From the NCBI GenBank assembly GCA_913043005.1, contig CAJWKU010000003.1:1-64000 (forward strand): DNA of 64,000 nt, given 5' to 3'. Below the pieces are notes generated by a model. It was not told where the DNA came from and made no database searches. It saw nothing but the letters and a program-made list of their open reading frames with translations. The stretch is from an uncultured Cryomorphaceae bacterium (lineage in GTDB: Bacteria > Bacteroidota > Bacteroidia > Flavobacteriales > Schleiferiaceae). Numbering within the stretch: position 1 is the stretch's first letter; each line of letters begins with the position of its first letter. The translations under genes were made by a program, and so were the position numbers. Of the stretch, positions 45,910-55,781 are shown one piece after another.

Positions 45910-46995
45910 TTAAACTAGATCCTCGCCTAATTTCACTTTAACATCGGTAACAAATCTTTTAATGTCTTGCTCACTTTTTTTTGGGCATATGAGTAGTCTA
46001 TTATCGGATTGCACAACAATATAATCCTCAAGCCCTTCAACAACTGCAATCATCTTTTTGGGTAGAGAAAAAATGTTTCCAGAAGAGCTGTATGCAAATA
46101 TATTGTTTGTTATACCTGCGTTTTCATTATTATCCTTCTCAATTTGCAAATAAACTGCTCCCCAAGATCCTAAATCGCTCCAGCCGAAGTCTCCCGGAAG
46201 AACATAAACCTGAGCAGCTTTCTCTAAAATACCGTAATCAATGGATTCATTTGGACATTGGGCATAAATAGTTTCTAGAAAATCAATTTCTTCAGGACCA
46301 TTAAATTTGTCCCAACCCTGGTCAAAAGCGCCATACATATCGGGCATGTGTTTTTCAAATGCACTCAATATGGCATTTGAATTCCAAATGAATATGCCAG
46401 AATTCCATAAGAATTCTCCAGTAGCGATAAATGATTTTGCCAACTCTAGTTGAGGCTTTTCTGTAAAAGTCTTTACTGCTTTAATTTCTTTGTCGAAGTT
46501 GTGTTCTTCAGATTTAAATTGGATGTAACCATATCCAGTTTCAGGTTTATTTGGAGAAATTCCAATTGTTAATAGAATATTATGAGCAGATGTTGTTGAC
46601 AGCCCAAGTTTAATGATTCTTTTAAACTCTGACTCGTTAGTTATTAAATGATCAGCTGGTGTTATTATAAAATTAGCTAAAGGGTCACGCTTCTTTAATT
46701 TAAAGGCCGCTAGAGCGATACATGGCGCTGTATTCCTTCTCAGGGGTTCGGATATGATATTCTCGTTAAGAACTTCGGGTAGTTGGTCGATACATATTTT
46801 CTTGTAATCAGACTTGGTGACAATTAAAATATTTTCTGCTGGAATAACAGAAGATATTCTTCTAAAGGTCTGTTGCAACAAGGTTTCACCGGTATTCAAA
46901 ATATCAAGGAATTGCTTTGGCTTTTCAGATGTGCTTGTTGGCCAAAATCGACTCCCGACTCCTCCAGCCATTATAATTGCATAGTTATGTTCCAT
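45910..46995 (-). CDS. manC: Mannose-1-phosphate guanylyltransferase
   Basis: The enzyme makes GDP-mannose from mannose-1-phosphate and GTP for surface glycans. The start is set at the ATG at 46995 (MEHNYAIIMAGGVGSRFWP), giving 361 residues; a longer TTG-started frame would extend towards the adk promoter. The pyrophosphorylase signature GGVGSRFWP and FTEKPQLELAK are clear. It is the short, single-domain form without an isomerase domain. A TACCTTTA sequence upstream resembles a minus-7 element. Divergent from adk. Confidence 0.92.
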   Translation of the reverse strand: MEHNYAIIMAGGVGSRFWPTSTSEKPKQFLDILNTGETLLQQTFRRISSVIPAENILIVTKSDYKKICIDQLPEVLNENIISEPLRRNTAPCIALAAFKLKKRDPLANFIITPADHLITNESEFKRIIKLGLSTTSAHNILLTIGISPNKPETGYGYIQFKSEEHNFDKEIKAVKTFTEKPQLELAKSFIATGEFLWNSGIFIWNSNAILSAFEKHMPDMYGAFDQGWDKFNGPEEIDFLETIYAQCPNESIDYGILEKAAQVYVLPGDFGWSDLGSWGAVYLQIEKDNNENAGITNNIFAYSSSGNIFSLPKKMIAVVEGLEDYIVVQSDNRLLICPKKSEQDIKRFVTDVKVKLGEDLV

Positions 46996-47040
46996 TGCTT
47001 TTCTTCTAAAATCAGATAAAGGTAAAAACAATAAGGGTTG

Positions 47041-47048
47041 TACATTTG
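47041..47048 (+). promoter_or_regulatory. Minus-7 promoter element of adk
   Basis: TACATTTG matches TAnnTTTG and lies 18 nt before the ATG at 47067. It also argues against an earlier in-frame start at 47046. Confidence 0.45.
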
Positions 47049-47066
47049 CTTTTTCTTATTAGATCC

Positions 47067-47639
47067 ATGAAAAACATAGTTCTTTTTGGCCCTCCAGGAG
47101 CTGGTAAGGGTACCCAGAGTGAATTCCTAGTTGAGGAGTTTGGATTCATACATCTCAGTACTGGTGATATTTTCAGGTACAATATTTTAAATAAAACAGA
47201 TTTAGGTGTTTTAGCGAAAAAGTATATGGATGAAGGTAGGTTGGTTCCAGATTCATTAACGATTGATATGCTAAAGTCAGAATTTGTCAAATATGTAGAT
47301 CCTTTGGGGTTTTTATTTGACGGCTTTCCAAGGACTGAGGCTCAAGCGACTGCATTAGATAGATTTCTTGCTCAAGAAGATTTACGGATTACTGCGATGC
47401 TCGGTCTTGAAGTTCCAGATGAAGAGCTGATGTCCAGGTTGCTAGAGAGAGGAAAAGTATCGGGACGTCCTGATGATGCTAACTCTGAAGTTATCAAAAA
47501 TAGATTAGCTATTTACTATAAAGAAACGGCTGTTGTTCAGCGTCACTACGAAAACCAGGGAAAGTATATTGCTGTCAATGGTGTCGGTTCTGTTAAACAA
47601 ATATCTAGCGTTTTAAAAGCAGAAATAGGTCAATTTTGA
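47067..47639 (+). CDS. adk: Adenylate kinase (short form)
   Basis: The enzyme balances AMP, ADP and ATP. The ATG at 47067 gives 190 residues starting MKNIVLFGPPGAGKGTQ, with the P-loop at residues 8-16 and FDGFPRTEAQA for AMP binding. It is the short type: the extended LID insert of about 27 residues is absent, leaving a reduced lid. It is followed after 9 nt by obgE and is presumably co-transcribed with obgE, the PAP2 gene and crcB. Confidence 0.95.
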   Translation: MKNIVLFGPPGAGKGTQSEFLVEEFGFIHLSTGDIFRYNILNKTDLGVLAKKYMDEGRLVPDSLTIDMLKSEFVKYVDPLGFLFDGFPRTEAQATALDRFLAQEDLRITAMLGLEVPDEELMSRLLERGKVSGRPDDANSEVIKNRLAIYYKETAVVQRHYENQGKYIAVNGVGSVKQISSVLKAEIGQF

Positions 47640-47648
47640 TAGTATCTG

Positions 47649-48641
47649 ATGGCAGATAATAACTTCATAGATTATGTCAAAATATACTGTGCATCCGGTA
47701 AAGGTGGAGCAGGATCTGCTCACCTGTATCGCGCACGGGGTGTTCCTAAAGGTGGTCCAGATGGTGGTGATGGTGGCCGGGGTGGGCACATTATACTCGA
47801 GGGAAGCCCGCAGATGTGGACACTTTTACACCTCAAATATAAAAAACATATAAAGGCTCTTCCAGGTGGGGGAGGGAGTCGAAATGACAGGCATGGTGCA
47901 GATGGAGAAGATGTGATAATAAATGTACCTCTAGGAACTTTAGTAAAAAATGCAGATTCGGGTGAAGTTCTTTTTGAAATAACTCAAGATGGAGAAAGAC
48001 AAACATTACTTTCTGGGGGTCGCGGTGGACTAGGGAATACTCAATTTAAGAGTCCAACAAACCGGACTCCAACAAATGCTCAACCTGGAGAAGAAGGTAA
48101 AGATGGTTGGTTTATTTTGGAATTAAAAGTTTTAGCAGATGTAGGACTAGTTGGCTTGCCAAATGCAGGAAAATCAACACTTTTAAGTGTTGTTTCAGCT
48201 GCAAAACCTGAAATTGCAGACTATCCATTTACCACTTTAGTTCCCAACTTAGGAGTTGTTTCTCACAGAGGTTATAATTCATTTGTTATTGCTGACATTC
48301 CGGGAATCATTGAAGGGGCGAGTGAGGGTAAAGGCTTGGGGCATCGTTTTTTGAGGCATATAGAGCGTAACTCAATATTACTTTTTCTTGTTCCTGCAGA
48401 CTCTCAGGATCATTTAAAAGAATATCATACCTTATTAAGCGAATTACAGAATTACAATCCTGAACTAAGTAAAAAGAGAAAAATATTAGGTATTTCAAAA
48501 TCTGATATGATGGATGATGAATTGAAATTAGAAGTGTCAGCTATATTGCCCTCAGACTTACCGCATATCTTCTTTAGTTCTGTCAGCGGAGAAAATGTAT
48601 TAAAAATGAAAGACCTGTTGTGGGAAGCCTTGAATCCCTAA
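47649..48641 (+). CDS. obgE: GTPase Obg
   Basis: The 330-residue GTPase acts in late assembly of the 50S ribosome and in stress control. The N-terminal Obg domain is glycine-rich (GPDGGDGGRGGHIIL). It is followed by a G domain with G1 GLPNAGKST, G3 DIPG and a SKSD variant in place of the canonical NKxD G4 motif. No C-terminal OCT domain is present, giving the core-only form. The following PAP2 frame starts 22 nt before its stop. Confidence 0.95.
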   Translation: MADNNFIDYVKIYCASGKGGAGSAHLYRARGVPKGGPDGGDGGRGGHIILEGSPQMWTLLHLKYKKHIKALPGGGGSRNDRHGADGEDVIINVPLGTLVKNADSGEVLFEITQDGERQTLLSGGRGGLGNTQFKSPTNRTPTNAQPGEEGKDGWFILELKVLADVGLVGLPNAGKSTLLSVVSAAKPEIADYPFTTLVPNLGVVSHRGYNSFVIADIPGIIEGASEGKGLGHRFLRHIERNSILLFLVPADSQDHLKEYHTLLSELQNYNPELSKKRKILGISKSDMMDDELKLEVSAILPSDLPHIFFSSVSGENVLKMKDLLWEALNP

Positions 48642-49183
48642 AGCTTTTAGATGAAGCATTATTTCTTCACCTCGTTAATTGGGGTTCCAATAGTGTAGAC
48701 CAATTCTTTCGTTTGGTTAGCCTCAGTATTGGAAGTTACGTTTTTGTTGGACTTTTTCTCATTTATGGTTTTTTAAAACTTAAGTTAAATGATGCTATTA
48801 TTTTAGCTTCTCTAATTATCGCTTCAGTTGCAATAGCTGACCTTGTATCCGTTCATGCATTTAAAAATGTTTTTGAACGGTTAAGACCCTGTCATGTTCC
48901 GGAATTGATGATGAATTTCCAACTGGTTGCAATTAAATGTGGCGGAGAGTATGGATTTGTATCTAGTCACGCCTCAACTGTTTGGGCGATTTTTGGAATT
49001 ATAAATTTCTCACGTCCAACCAAAGGTTTGACTATCTTTTTTTTAATTTGGGCGATTACTGTTTCCTATAGTCGAGTATATTTAGGAGTACATTATCCAG
49101 GAGATGTTATTTGTGGAGCTATGCTAGGATTGTTCGTTTCATATTTTCTCAATAGATGGAGAACAATCCCTAGATTTAAATAA
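48620..49183 (+). CDS. PAP2-family membrane phosphatase
   Basis: The 187-residue inner-membrane protein has the three PAP2 motifs: KNVFERLRP, SSHAST (a PSGH variant) and SRVYLGVHYPGD. Such enzymes dephosphorylate undecaprenyl-pyrophosphate or phosphatidic acid/PGP. The only suitable start is GTG at 48620, inside the obgE end; no ATG precedes the conserved region. Translation is probably coupled to obgE. It is followed by crcB 2 nt later. Confidence 0.87.
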   Translation: MGSLESLKLLDEALFLHLVNWGSNSVDQFFRLVSLSIGSYVFVGLFLIYGFLKLKLNDAIILASLIIASVAIADLVSVHAFKNVFERLRPCHVPELMMNFQLVAIKCGGEYGFVSSHASTVWAIFGIINFSRPTKGLTIFFLIWAITVSYSRVYLGVHYPGDVICGAMLGLFVSYFLNRWRTIPRFK

Positions 49184-49185
49184 TA

Positions 49186-49545
49186 ATGAGTCAATTAATA
49201 GCAATATTCTTTGGTGGAGGGATTGGCTCTATTGCTAGATACTCTATGGGTGAGATGATGCAAAGTTTTTTCCCAGAATCCCCTAAATCTGCTATCATAG
49301 GAACTCTTCTCGCGAATATTATAGCCTGTTTAGTATTGGGATATTTGTTAGGTAAAGAGATTCAACCAAAGAATATTTTTTTCTGGAGTGTCGGGTTTTG
49401 TGGTGGATTTTCTACATTCAGTACATTCTCAAATGAGGTTTTGCAGCTCATAAAATCAGGACAATATTTACTGGTAATAGTTTACTTAGTTTTTTCAGTA
49501 GGACTTGGCTTGACTGCTTTAGTTTACGGTTCGAAATTATCTTAG
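49186..49545 (+). CDS. crcB: Fluoride channel FluC/CrcB
   Basis: The 119-residue, four-helix protein exports fluoride as a dual-topology dimer. Family marks are GGGIGSIARYSMGE at the N-terminus and GGFSTFSTFSNEV, with the Phe-box and central Na+ site. No fluoride riboswitch is visible just upstream; the gene is in the adk-obgE-PAP2 run. It ends 4 nt from the convergent T9SS gene. Confidence 0.94.
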   Translation: MSQLIAIFFGGGIGSIARYSMGEMMQSFFPESPKSAIIGTLLANIIACLVLGYLLGKEIQPKNIFFWSVGFCGGFSTFSTFSNEVLQLIKSGQYLLVIVYLVFSVGLGLTALVYGSKLS

Positions 49546-49549
49546 TTTT

Positions 49550-51751
49550 TCATCGGTATAACAGAACTTTACCATATTCTTGTTTTGGGGAATTTGCAAA
49601 GTCTAAAATAAAAAGTCTCCATGTATAAATATCTTGAGGACATTCTATTCCAGAATTATGAATTTTACCATTCCACTCCTCATATGCGTCGATGGACTCA
49701 AATACTATATTCCCCCACCTATCAACAATGGAAAGATGATAATTGTTGAATCCCGTGACTACGGGTCGAAAGGTTTCATTTTTTCCATCATTATCTGGAG
49801 TAAATGCTTTTGGAGTCCAAATATTTAAAACTGGGTCTACTCTAATTAATTGACCTAAAGTGTCCCAGCAACCAAATTGGTTTACAGCAATTCTTTTTAT
49901 TATGAAATTGCCAGTGTCTTGATACTTATGTAAAAAAAAGTCTTGCTGACTGTAAACTGTGCTATCTCCCATGTCAAAATAAAATATTTCATCTATATTA
50001 AATCCACTTGCTTGAACTGCAACTTCTGGTTTGTAGATATTTACTTTTAGTGGAGAAACAGAAAATGGAAAATCAGGACGAGGATTCACTAATATTGCTC
50101 CTATATAATTGCCATAGATCGTGTCAATGCAGCCGTCAATAGTCCAAATCATTAGTTTTACGTCAAATAATCCTGGCGAATTATATGTATGAGTAGGCGT
50201 TTCTAGATGAGAGGTGTCACCATCTCCAAAATCCCATAGATAGGAGAGATTAGTCGAACCAGTAGCTTTTGCGTCAAATTCATATGTAAATGCGTCACAG
50301 CCAATTATTCCGCTAAAGTCGCTAACAATTTTAGGTCTATCATAAACTTTTACTGTATCTATATATGTCTCTTCACATGCTTTAGATTTTATAAATAGTT
50401 TAACAGGGTAATTTCCTGCCTTTGTAAAAGTTATGGGCGGAGGATATTCGCCCGTGAATTGAAAAATATTCGCATCTATAATGGAATTTCCAAATGTCCA
50501 CTCGATGGTTTTATCGGGATACCAGTTTCCGTTGGGTGTAAAAATAAATGCCTGCTCATCGGTACATACCCCTCCATTAATTTGAAAACTGGCATTTATA
50601 GGTGGATAAATATGAAAATCTACTTGATCCGTGTCAGCACACGGCCATCCTGGGTTTGCAATTAGTGTTACAGTATATACTCCAGTATCAGTAAAAGTAT
50701 AAGTTGGATTTGACAAGTTGGAGGTGTCAGAAGTACTATTTGGGTCACCAAAATCCCAATGAAAGAAAGTTGCGTTAAAACTGTTTTCAGAAAATGGTAC
50801 GGTTGTGCCAATACAAAGTTGTGTTGGATCATCAACCTCAGAAATTATATCAGCCCAAATTGAAACTGAACAAGATGTCACATTGAACTGATAATCTCTT
50901 CGAATAGTATTTAATAATACACCATTTCTCCATTCCTCTACACAAATAACTACAACGTATTGACCTGTAACTGATATTTTTCCCGAGAGTATCCCTGTTT
51001 GTCCGTTTATTGAAAGTGGGGGAGTCCCTGGAATTGGATTTGATATGGTGTTAGGTAAACTATATGGGATCACGACATACGGAGGTGGTCCTGGGGGATT
51101 TGGTTGTGGACTATTTAAAGATCCTTGCTGATTTGATTTGCCTCCTCCGTGAAGAACTTTGCAGAGACTATAATGTAATGAGTCATTATCAGGATCATTC
51201 GCCGTTACTGGAATATTTAAGTTTTCTTGGCTACAAAGCACAATTGGTGGTGTTGTATTCCATTGCGGGCTATTATTACAACCAGAATCATTTGGGGGTA
51301 TTTTGGCAGAAATAGTCATGCCCCAATCATCAGGGTTATTTATGTTAGTAATTGTTGCGTTTCTGCAGCATCTTTGATAAGCTATAGAATAGCCCTGAGA
51401 ACTTACGGGTAAAGTCACCAGAGCAATATATTTAGCATATTCTGTGCAAACATTTGGAGGAGCTAATAAACAAGGATTCCCCGTATTCGAAGGTAATGAT
51501 TGGGTAGGCCCTTTGTTAACTTGTATATTATTGATAAGAACACCCGAGGTGGCATTAAAAATACCGATTGAAGCACTATTATCTAATTGTGCTCCAGATG
51601 AATTACAGTCTCGATAGACTATTAATTCAATTTGGTAAACATTATTCCCAACACAAGTATAAGTTATTTCCCCACCTACAAGATGAGCTGCATTTGATTT
51701 TAGATCTAAAATTAATGCGATTGCGAAGAGAGTAATTTTAAGTGCTTTCAT
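49550..51751 (-). CDS. Secreted PKD-domain protein with T9SS type B tail
   Basis: The 733-residue protein has a signal peptide (ITLFAIALILDLKSNA) and a conserved N-terminal module beginning AHLVGGEITYTC, often seen in gliding-associated surface proteins. Several PKD domains follow (FFHWDFGDPNS, SYLWDFGDGDTSH). The tail is a CHU_C/T9SS type B sequence (IWTPKAFTPDNDGKNETF, SIVDRWGNIVFES). Cysteines in RDCNSSG and CCRNATITN suggest disulfides. Its start overlaps the GHMP kinase stop by 4 nt, an odd partner for a surface protein. Confidence 0.87.
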   Translation of the reverse strand: MKALKITLFAIALILDLKSNAAHLVGGEITYTCVGNNVYQIELIVYRDCNSSGAQLDNSASIGIFNATSGVLINNIQVNKGPTQSLPSNTGNPCLLAPPNVCTEYAKYIALVTLPVSSQGYSIAYQRCCRNATITNINNPDDWGMTISAKIPPNDSGCNNSPQWNTTPPIVLCSQENLNIPVTANDPDNDSLHYSLCKVLHGGGKSNQQGSLNSPQPNPPGPPPYVVIPYSLPNTISNPIPGTPPLSINGQTGILSGKISVTGQYVVVICVEEWRNGVLLNTIRRDYQFNVTSCSVSIWADIISEVDDPTQLCIGTTVPFSENSFNATFFHWDFGDPNSTSDTSNLSNPTYTFTDTGVYTVTLIANPGWPCADTDQVDFHIYPPINASFQINGGVCTDEQAFIFTPNGNWYPDKTIEWTFGNSIIDANIFQFTGEYPPPITFTKAGNYPVKLFIKSKACEETYIDTVKVYDRPKIVSDFSGIIGCDAFTYEFDAKATGSTNLSYLWDFGDGDTSHLETPTHTYNSPGLFDVKLMIWTIDGCIDTIYGNYIGAILVNPRPDFPFSVSPLKVNIYKPEVAVQASGFNIDEIFYFDMGDSTVYSQQDFFLHKYQDTGNFIIKRIAVNQFGCWDTLGQLIRVDPVLNIWTPKAFTPDNDGKNETFRPVVTGFNNYHLSIVDRWGNIVFESIDAYEEWNGKIHNSGIECPQDIYTWRLFILDFANSPKQEYGKVLLYR

Positions 51752-52608
51752 CGAATTACTTCATTCCAGGAAAAAAATGTTCTTGGATTATTTAGTTTAA
51801 GATAATCAACTTGTTGCTTGTTTGGAATAATTAACAGTGCAAAGTCACCTCCCCAAGCCCCTAAACTTTTCATGCCAATTGTTGAGTCTTTAAATATTGA
51901 TTGAAGCGGTGACTCTTGACCTAGGTGTTCACTCATTAATAATTCATGTTTATTAACCAAATTTATTAAGGTTTTTATTTTTGATGCTTTAAACATATCT
52001 TCTGTTAAACGAGTAAAAGCTTCAATATTTTGAATAGGTTTTTTATTATACTCTTTTACAGCTTCTGAACTTTCTTTTTTTTTACCTAAATACTGAAAAT
52101 ACATATTTTCAGTTGGCCACTGATTCAATTTTATGGGTGTAATTTCAATATTATTTTTTAGTCTCCGATAAAAAATAGGTTGTTTAGCCATTGCGCACGC
52201 TACATCATAGCCAGATCCATTTGAAGTTTTGAAATGAAGTTCTAAAGCATCTATGGAAAACCACTGGGCAATGAGCGAGGTTAAAGAGGATGAGCTACCC
52301 CAGCCCCATTCCTGGGGAAATTCAAGCTTTGTGAATACTTCTCCTCTTGGGAAGTCATTTCTATGAGCAATTTTCATTGCTTCTGTGATGAGTTTTTTTA
52401 CCTGTCTAAGATTTTCAGATTTCCCCACAAAGCCTTGAATCCAAACGCTACCATCATTTTTATAAGCAGTCCAAAATAGAGATTTATTTCCTTGAACATA
52501 ATTGAAAGTTTGACCTAGTTTAGTTGGGATAGCAATTGATTTAGCTCCTCTAAGAACTGCATACTCAGATGTAATAAGGAGCTTTCCATTTGCGCGAAAA
52601 CTAATCAT
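51748..52608 (-). CDS. GYDIA-family GHMP kinase (mevalonate pathway-associated)
   Basis: The 286-residue small-molecule kinase resembles mevalonate/phosphomevalonate kinases. The N-terminal ANGKLLITSEYAVLRG binds substrate, WGWGSSSSLTSL is the ATP loop and GSGYDVACAMA corresponds to the GYDIA motif. Its start overlaps HMG-CoA reductase by 4 nt, supporting a role in the mevalonate route to isoprenoids. Which phosphorylation step it performs cannot be decided from sequence. Confidence 0.83.
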   Translation of the reverse strand: MISFRANGKLLITSEYAVLRGAKSIAIPTKLGQTFNYVQGNKSLFWTAYKNDGSVWIQGFVGKSENLRQVKKLITEAMKIAHRNDFPRGEVFTKLEFPQEWGWGSSSSLTSLIAQWFSIDALELHFKTSNGSGYDVACAMAKQPIFYRRLKNNIEITPIKLNQWPTENMYFQYLGKKKESSEAVKEYNKKPIQNIEAFTRLTEDMFKASKIKTLINLVNKHELLMSEHLGQESPLQSIFKDSTIGMKSLGAWGGDFALLIIPNKQQVDYLKLNNPRTFFSWNEVIR

Positions 52609-53942
52609 TCAGATTCTATTTTACTCTTTGAAGAACTTCTTAAATCATTAAAGGCATTTACAACCTCTGCATGATGGGGTGCGGATTTTGAAAATATTCT
52701 CTGTAAAATTTCTTTTTCGATATCACTTGCTCCTAATTGATTCAAGATATTTAGCAAATGCATTTTCATATGTCCTTTTTGAATGCCTGTAGTAGTAAGT
52801 GCTCTTAGCGCGGCAAAATTTTGAGCTAAGCCACTAGCAGCAACTATTTTCATCAACTGATGCGCATCTGGACTTCCCAAAACATCAAGAGAGAGCTGCA
52901 CCATAGGATGCAGTTTGGTTAAACCTCCAACTGTACCTAATGAAAGAGGAATTTCAATCCAAAATTTAAAAATTCCATCTTTTATATCGCAATGTGTGAG
53001 ACTTTTATATTGCCCATCCTTTGATGCATATGTATGGCAGGCTGCTTCAACGGCTCTGAAATCATTACCTGTTGCTAGAATAACTGCATCAATACCATTC
53101 ATTATTCCCTTGTTATGAGTAGCTGCACGATAAGGTTCTATTTTAGCAATGTCAACCGCGAGTTTAAATTTCTTGGCAAATTCTTCTGAGGAAAAATTAG
53201 GACCATCTATTAAATCGCTAACTGGACAGGTCACTTCACAACGAACTAGACATTCTGGGGTATAATTTGAGAGAATACTCATAATAATGTCAAGTTTCGA
53301 AGTAGAATTTTCAAATTGATTTTCAGCAGATTCTAAAAAATATTTAGACATCTCCTCGAGACAAGAATTTATGAAATTTGCACCCATAGAATCACAGGTT
53401 TCAAATTTTACCTCTAACTGATAATAATGAATCAATTCATCAGTTTTATCGATCAAATTAACATCTAGAATTCCTCCTCCTCTGTTTCGCATGTTTTTCG
53501 TTAAAACTGAAGTTGCAGATATTAAATCCTTTTGAATAGTTGTAAATAAACTAAATATTTCTTTTTGATCTCCATCGAAAGTAAAGTGAATATGTCCTAT
53601 TTTTTTCGAAGAGATCACATGGCTTTTAAATCCCCCGCGGGATATCCAAAATTTTGCAGATTTTGCTGCTGCAGCAACTACAGAACTTTCCTCAATCGCC
53701 ATTGGAATGGTATATAATTCCTCATTAATTAGAAAATTTGGAGCAACACCTAGTGGTAAAAAATAATTAGCAACAGTATTTTCAATAAATTCATCATGCT
53801 TTTTCTGGATAAGAATATCATTGTGCATGTAAGAGTTCATTAAATGAATTCCTTTTTCTGGATTATTGAGATGAACCTTTGCTAGCCACTCCATTTTGGC
53901 TTTTTTTGAAAGCTTAGAAAACCCTTGAATTTTGCGATTCAT
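52605..53942 (-). CDS. Class II hydroxymethylglutaryl-CoA reductase
   Basis: The 445-residue enzyme reduces HMG-CoA to mevalonate (or the reverse). It starts with the class II feature SKLSKKAKMEWLAKVHL. The catalytic region EESSVVAAAAKSAKFW carries the conserved glutamate, and later motifs are RAATHNKGIMNGIDAV and LGTVGG. It lacks the membrane anchor of class I enzymes. Together with the overlapping GHMP kinase it shows the organism uses at least part of the mevalonate pathway, as many Flavobacteriia do. Cofactor (NADH/NADPH) is not decidable. Confidence 0.93.
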   Translation of the reverse strand: MNRKIQGFSKLSKKAKMEWLAKVHLNNPEKGIHLMNSYMHNDILIQKKHDEFIENTVANYFLPLGVAPNFLINEELYTIPMAIEESSVVAAAAKSAKFWISRGGFKSHVISSKKIGHIHFTFDGDQKEIFSLFTTIQKDLISATSVLTKNMRNRGGGILDVNLIDKTDELIHYYQLEVKFETCDSMGANFINSCLEEMSKYFLESAENQFENSTSKLDIIMSILSNYTPECLVRCEVTCPVSDLIDGPNFSSEEFAKKFKLAVDIAKIEPYRAATHNKGIMNGIDAVILATGNDFRAVEAACHTYASKDGQYKSLTHCDIKDGIFKFWIEIPLSLGTVGGLTKLHPMVQLSLDVLGSPDAHQLMKIVAASGLAQNFAALRALTTTGIQKGHMKMHLLNILNQLGASDIEKEILQRIFSKSAPHHAEVVNAFNDLRSSSKSKIESE

Positions 53943-54096
53943 TTATATGATTATATCTTGAATTTGAATAAAGCTGAATGTAAAGTAACTGCTAAAACTC
54001 CATTTATGGACAAGGGTGTGAATCAATCTAAAGTAATAGGCCCTTATCATTGGGAGCTTCTTTTTCATCTTCAAGGAATATATTTTCTATGAAATA

Positions 54097-55749
54097 TTAA
54101 CTCCAAAAAGCGGCATATATGACTGCTAATAATATCATAATTCCAAATGCCCCAATATTATAAATTGGATCCGTCTTAAACGTCTCCTGACTAATAGATA
54201 TTCCTTTTTTGTCATTTGCTCCCTTGAGTTGATACCAACTAATTATTGCTATAACAAGCATGGTAATTATTGTAGTTAGCCCCATTTGGTTCAAGAAAGG
54301 CAAGTCTACAAACATAGGGCTGTCAGACCAGCCTTTGGGGCTAACTTTAAAGTACATGGCAATCGGAATTGAAGATAAGGCCCCCACGATTGCTCCTTTA
54401 TTGGTAGTTTTTTTCCAAAAAAGACCTAACATGAAGACAGCTAATATTCCTGGACTGACTACACCTGTGTATTCTTGAATGAATTGAAATGCTTGATCAA
54501 TCCCGCCCAACAAGGGGGCCATTATCGAAGCTATAATCAGAGCAACTAAAGCGGAAATTCGTCCCATATTCACCGTTTGTCTGTCATCAGCCACAGTGTT
54601 AATGTACTGCTTGTATATGTCCATGGTAAAAATTGTTGAAGTGGAGTTCAACATTGAAGCGAGAGAAGAAACTATGGCAGCAGTAAGTGCTGCAAAGGCT
54701 AATCCTCTTAATCCAGTTGGGAGTAATTGTAACAACCATGGATATGCCTTGTCAGCTGTATTCATGTCTGGTAAATTATTCATAGCTACGTCACCTAATC
54801 CATTCATTATTTCCGGGTCTTTGATGATAACATAAGCTGCGATTCCTGGTATAACGACAATGATGGGCAAGATCATTTTTAATGCTGCGGCAAAAAGGAT
54901 TCCTTTTTGTGCCTCTTTGAGAGACTTTGCTGCCAAAGTTCTTTGAATGATATATTGATTAAATCCCCAATAATAAAGATTAGCAACCCACATTCCTCCG
55001 ACTAAAACGCCAATACCTGGGAGGTTATTATATTCAGGATTGCTTTTGTCCAAAATCATCGAGAAATGGTCTGGTGCCGCCTCATAAATTGTCTTAAATC
55101 CCGCGAGAAAACCTTGACCGCTTGACACCAAGTCTAAAGCCAAATATGTTGTTGCAAACCCTCCAAGAGTAAGAAAGAAAACTTGAATAACATCAGTCCA
55201 TGATACTGCCGAAAGTCCCCCATATAATGAATATGCTGCTGCAAAAGCTGCCAATCCAATTACCCCATACATTTGAGGAATACCCATTATCGTCTCAAGC
55301 GCTAGGGAACCTAAATATAAAACAGATGCAAGGTTTACGAAAATATACAAGGCTATCCAAAACACTGCTAAAATTGTTTTAAGATTAGTAGAAAACCTTT
55401 TTTCTACAAATTCAGGAATTGTATATAACCCTTTTTCGATAAATATGGGAAGAAAGTATTTTCCAACAATTAATAGCGTAAGCGCTGCCATCCATTCATA
55501 TGAAGCAATGGCCAAACCCAGTTTATATCCAGAACCGGACATTCCTATAAATTGCTCTGCTGAAATATTTGCAGCAATTAAAGAGGCTCCAACGGCCCAC
55601 CAGGGAAGGGATTTGCTAGCTAAAAAATAATCTTCAGCATTTTTTTGATGTCCTTTTTTATCTCGCGACATAAAAAGCCCAACACCCAGTATGAGTAATG
55701 CGTATGAAATAAATATCACATAATCTAAAATTTCAAATTGTGTTGTCAT
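54097..55749 (-). CDS. Sodium:solute symporter (SGLT-type)
   Basis: The 550-residue membrane protein belongs to the SSS family, with about 14 segments. Motifs include FLASKSLPWWAVGASLIAAN and GLYTIPEFVEKRF; the sugar-transporter relatives (vSGLT) share these. It is 32 nt downstream of a NrtR-type regulator and so is probably transcribed with it, opposite a trehalase-like gene. That context suggests uptake of a disaccharide or related sugar. The 154-nt gap to HMG-CoA reductase shows nothing I can recognise. Confidence 0.88.
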   Translation of the reverse strand: MTTQFEILDYVIFISYALLILGVGLFMSRDKKGHQKNAEDYFLASKSLPWWAVGASLIAANISAEQFIGMSGSGYKLGLAIASYEWMAALTLLIVGKYFLPIFIEKGLYTIPEFVEKRFSTNLKTILAVFWIALYIFVNLASVLYLGSLALETIMGIPQMYGVIGLAAFAAAYSLYGGLSAVSWTDVIQVFFLTLGGFATTYLALDLVSSGQGFLAGFKTIYEAAPDHFSMILDKSNPEYNNLPGIGVLVGGMWVANLYYWGFNQYIIQRTLAAKSLKEAQKGILFAAALKMILPIIVVIPGIAAYVIIKDPEIMNGLGDVAMNNLPDMNTADKAYPWLLQLLPTGLRGLAFAALTAAIVSSLASMLNSTSTIFTMDIYKQYINTVADDRQTVNMGRISALVALIIASIMAPLLGGIDQAFQFIQEYTGVVSPGILAVFMLGLFWKKTTNKGAIVGALSSIPIAMYFKVSPKGWSDSPMFVDLPFLNQMGLTTIITMLVIAIISWYQLKGANDKKGISISQETFKTDPIYNIGAFGIMILLAVIYAAFWS

Positions 55750-55781
55750 ATTATGTTTATAATTAGCGTTATGAGTCTCCT

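Noticed and set aside
49186-49545. Fluoride riboswitch for crcB
   Set aside because: crcB starts 2 nt after the PAP2 gene, so there is no untranslated space for one directly upstream.
53943-54085. Plus-strand open frame of about 44 codons between HMG-CoA reductase and the symporter
   Set aside because: It is open into the antisense of HMG-CoA reductase, with only a late ATG (28 codons), and shows no signal, helix or family pattern.
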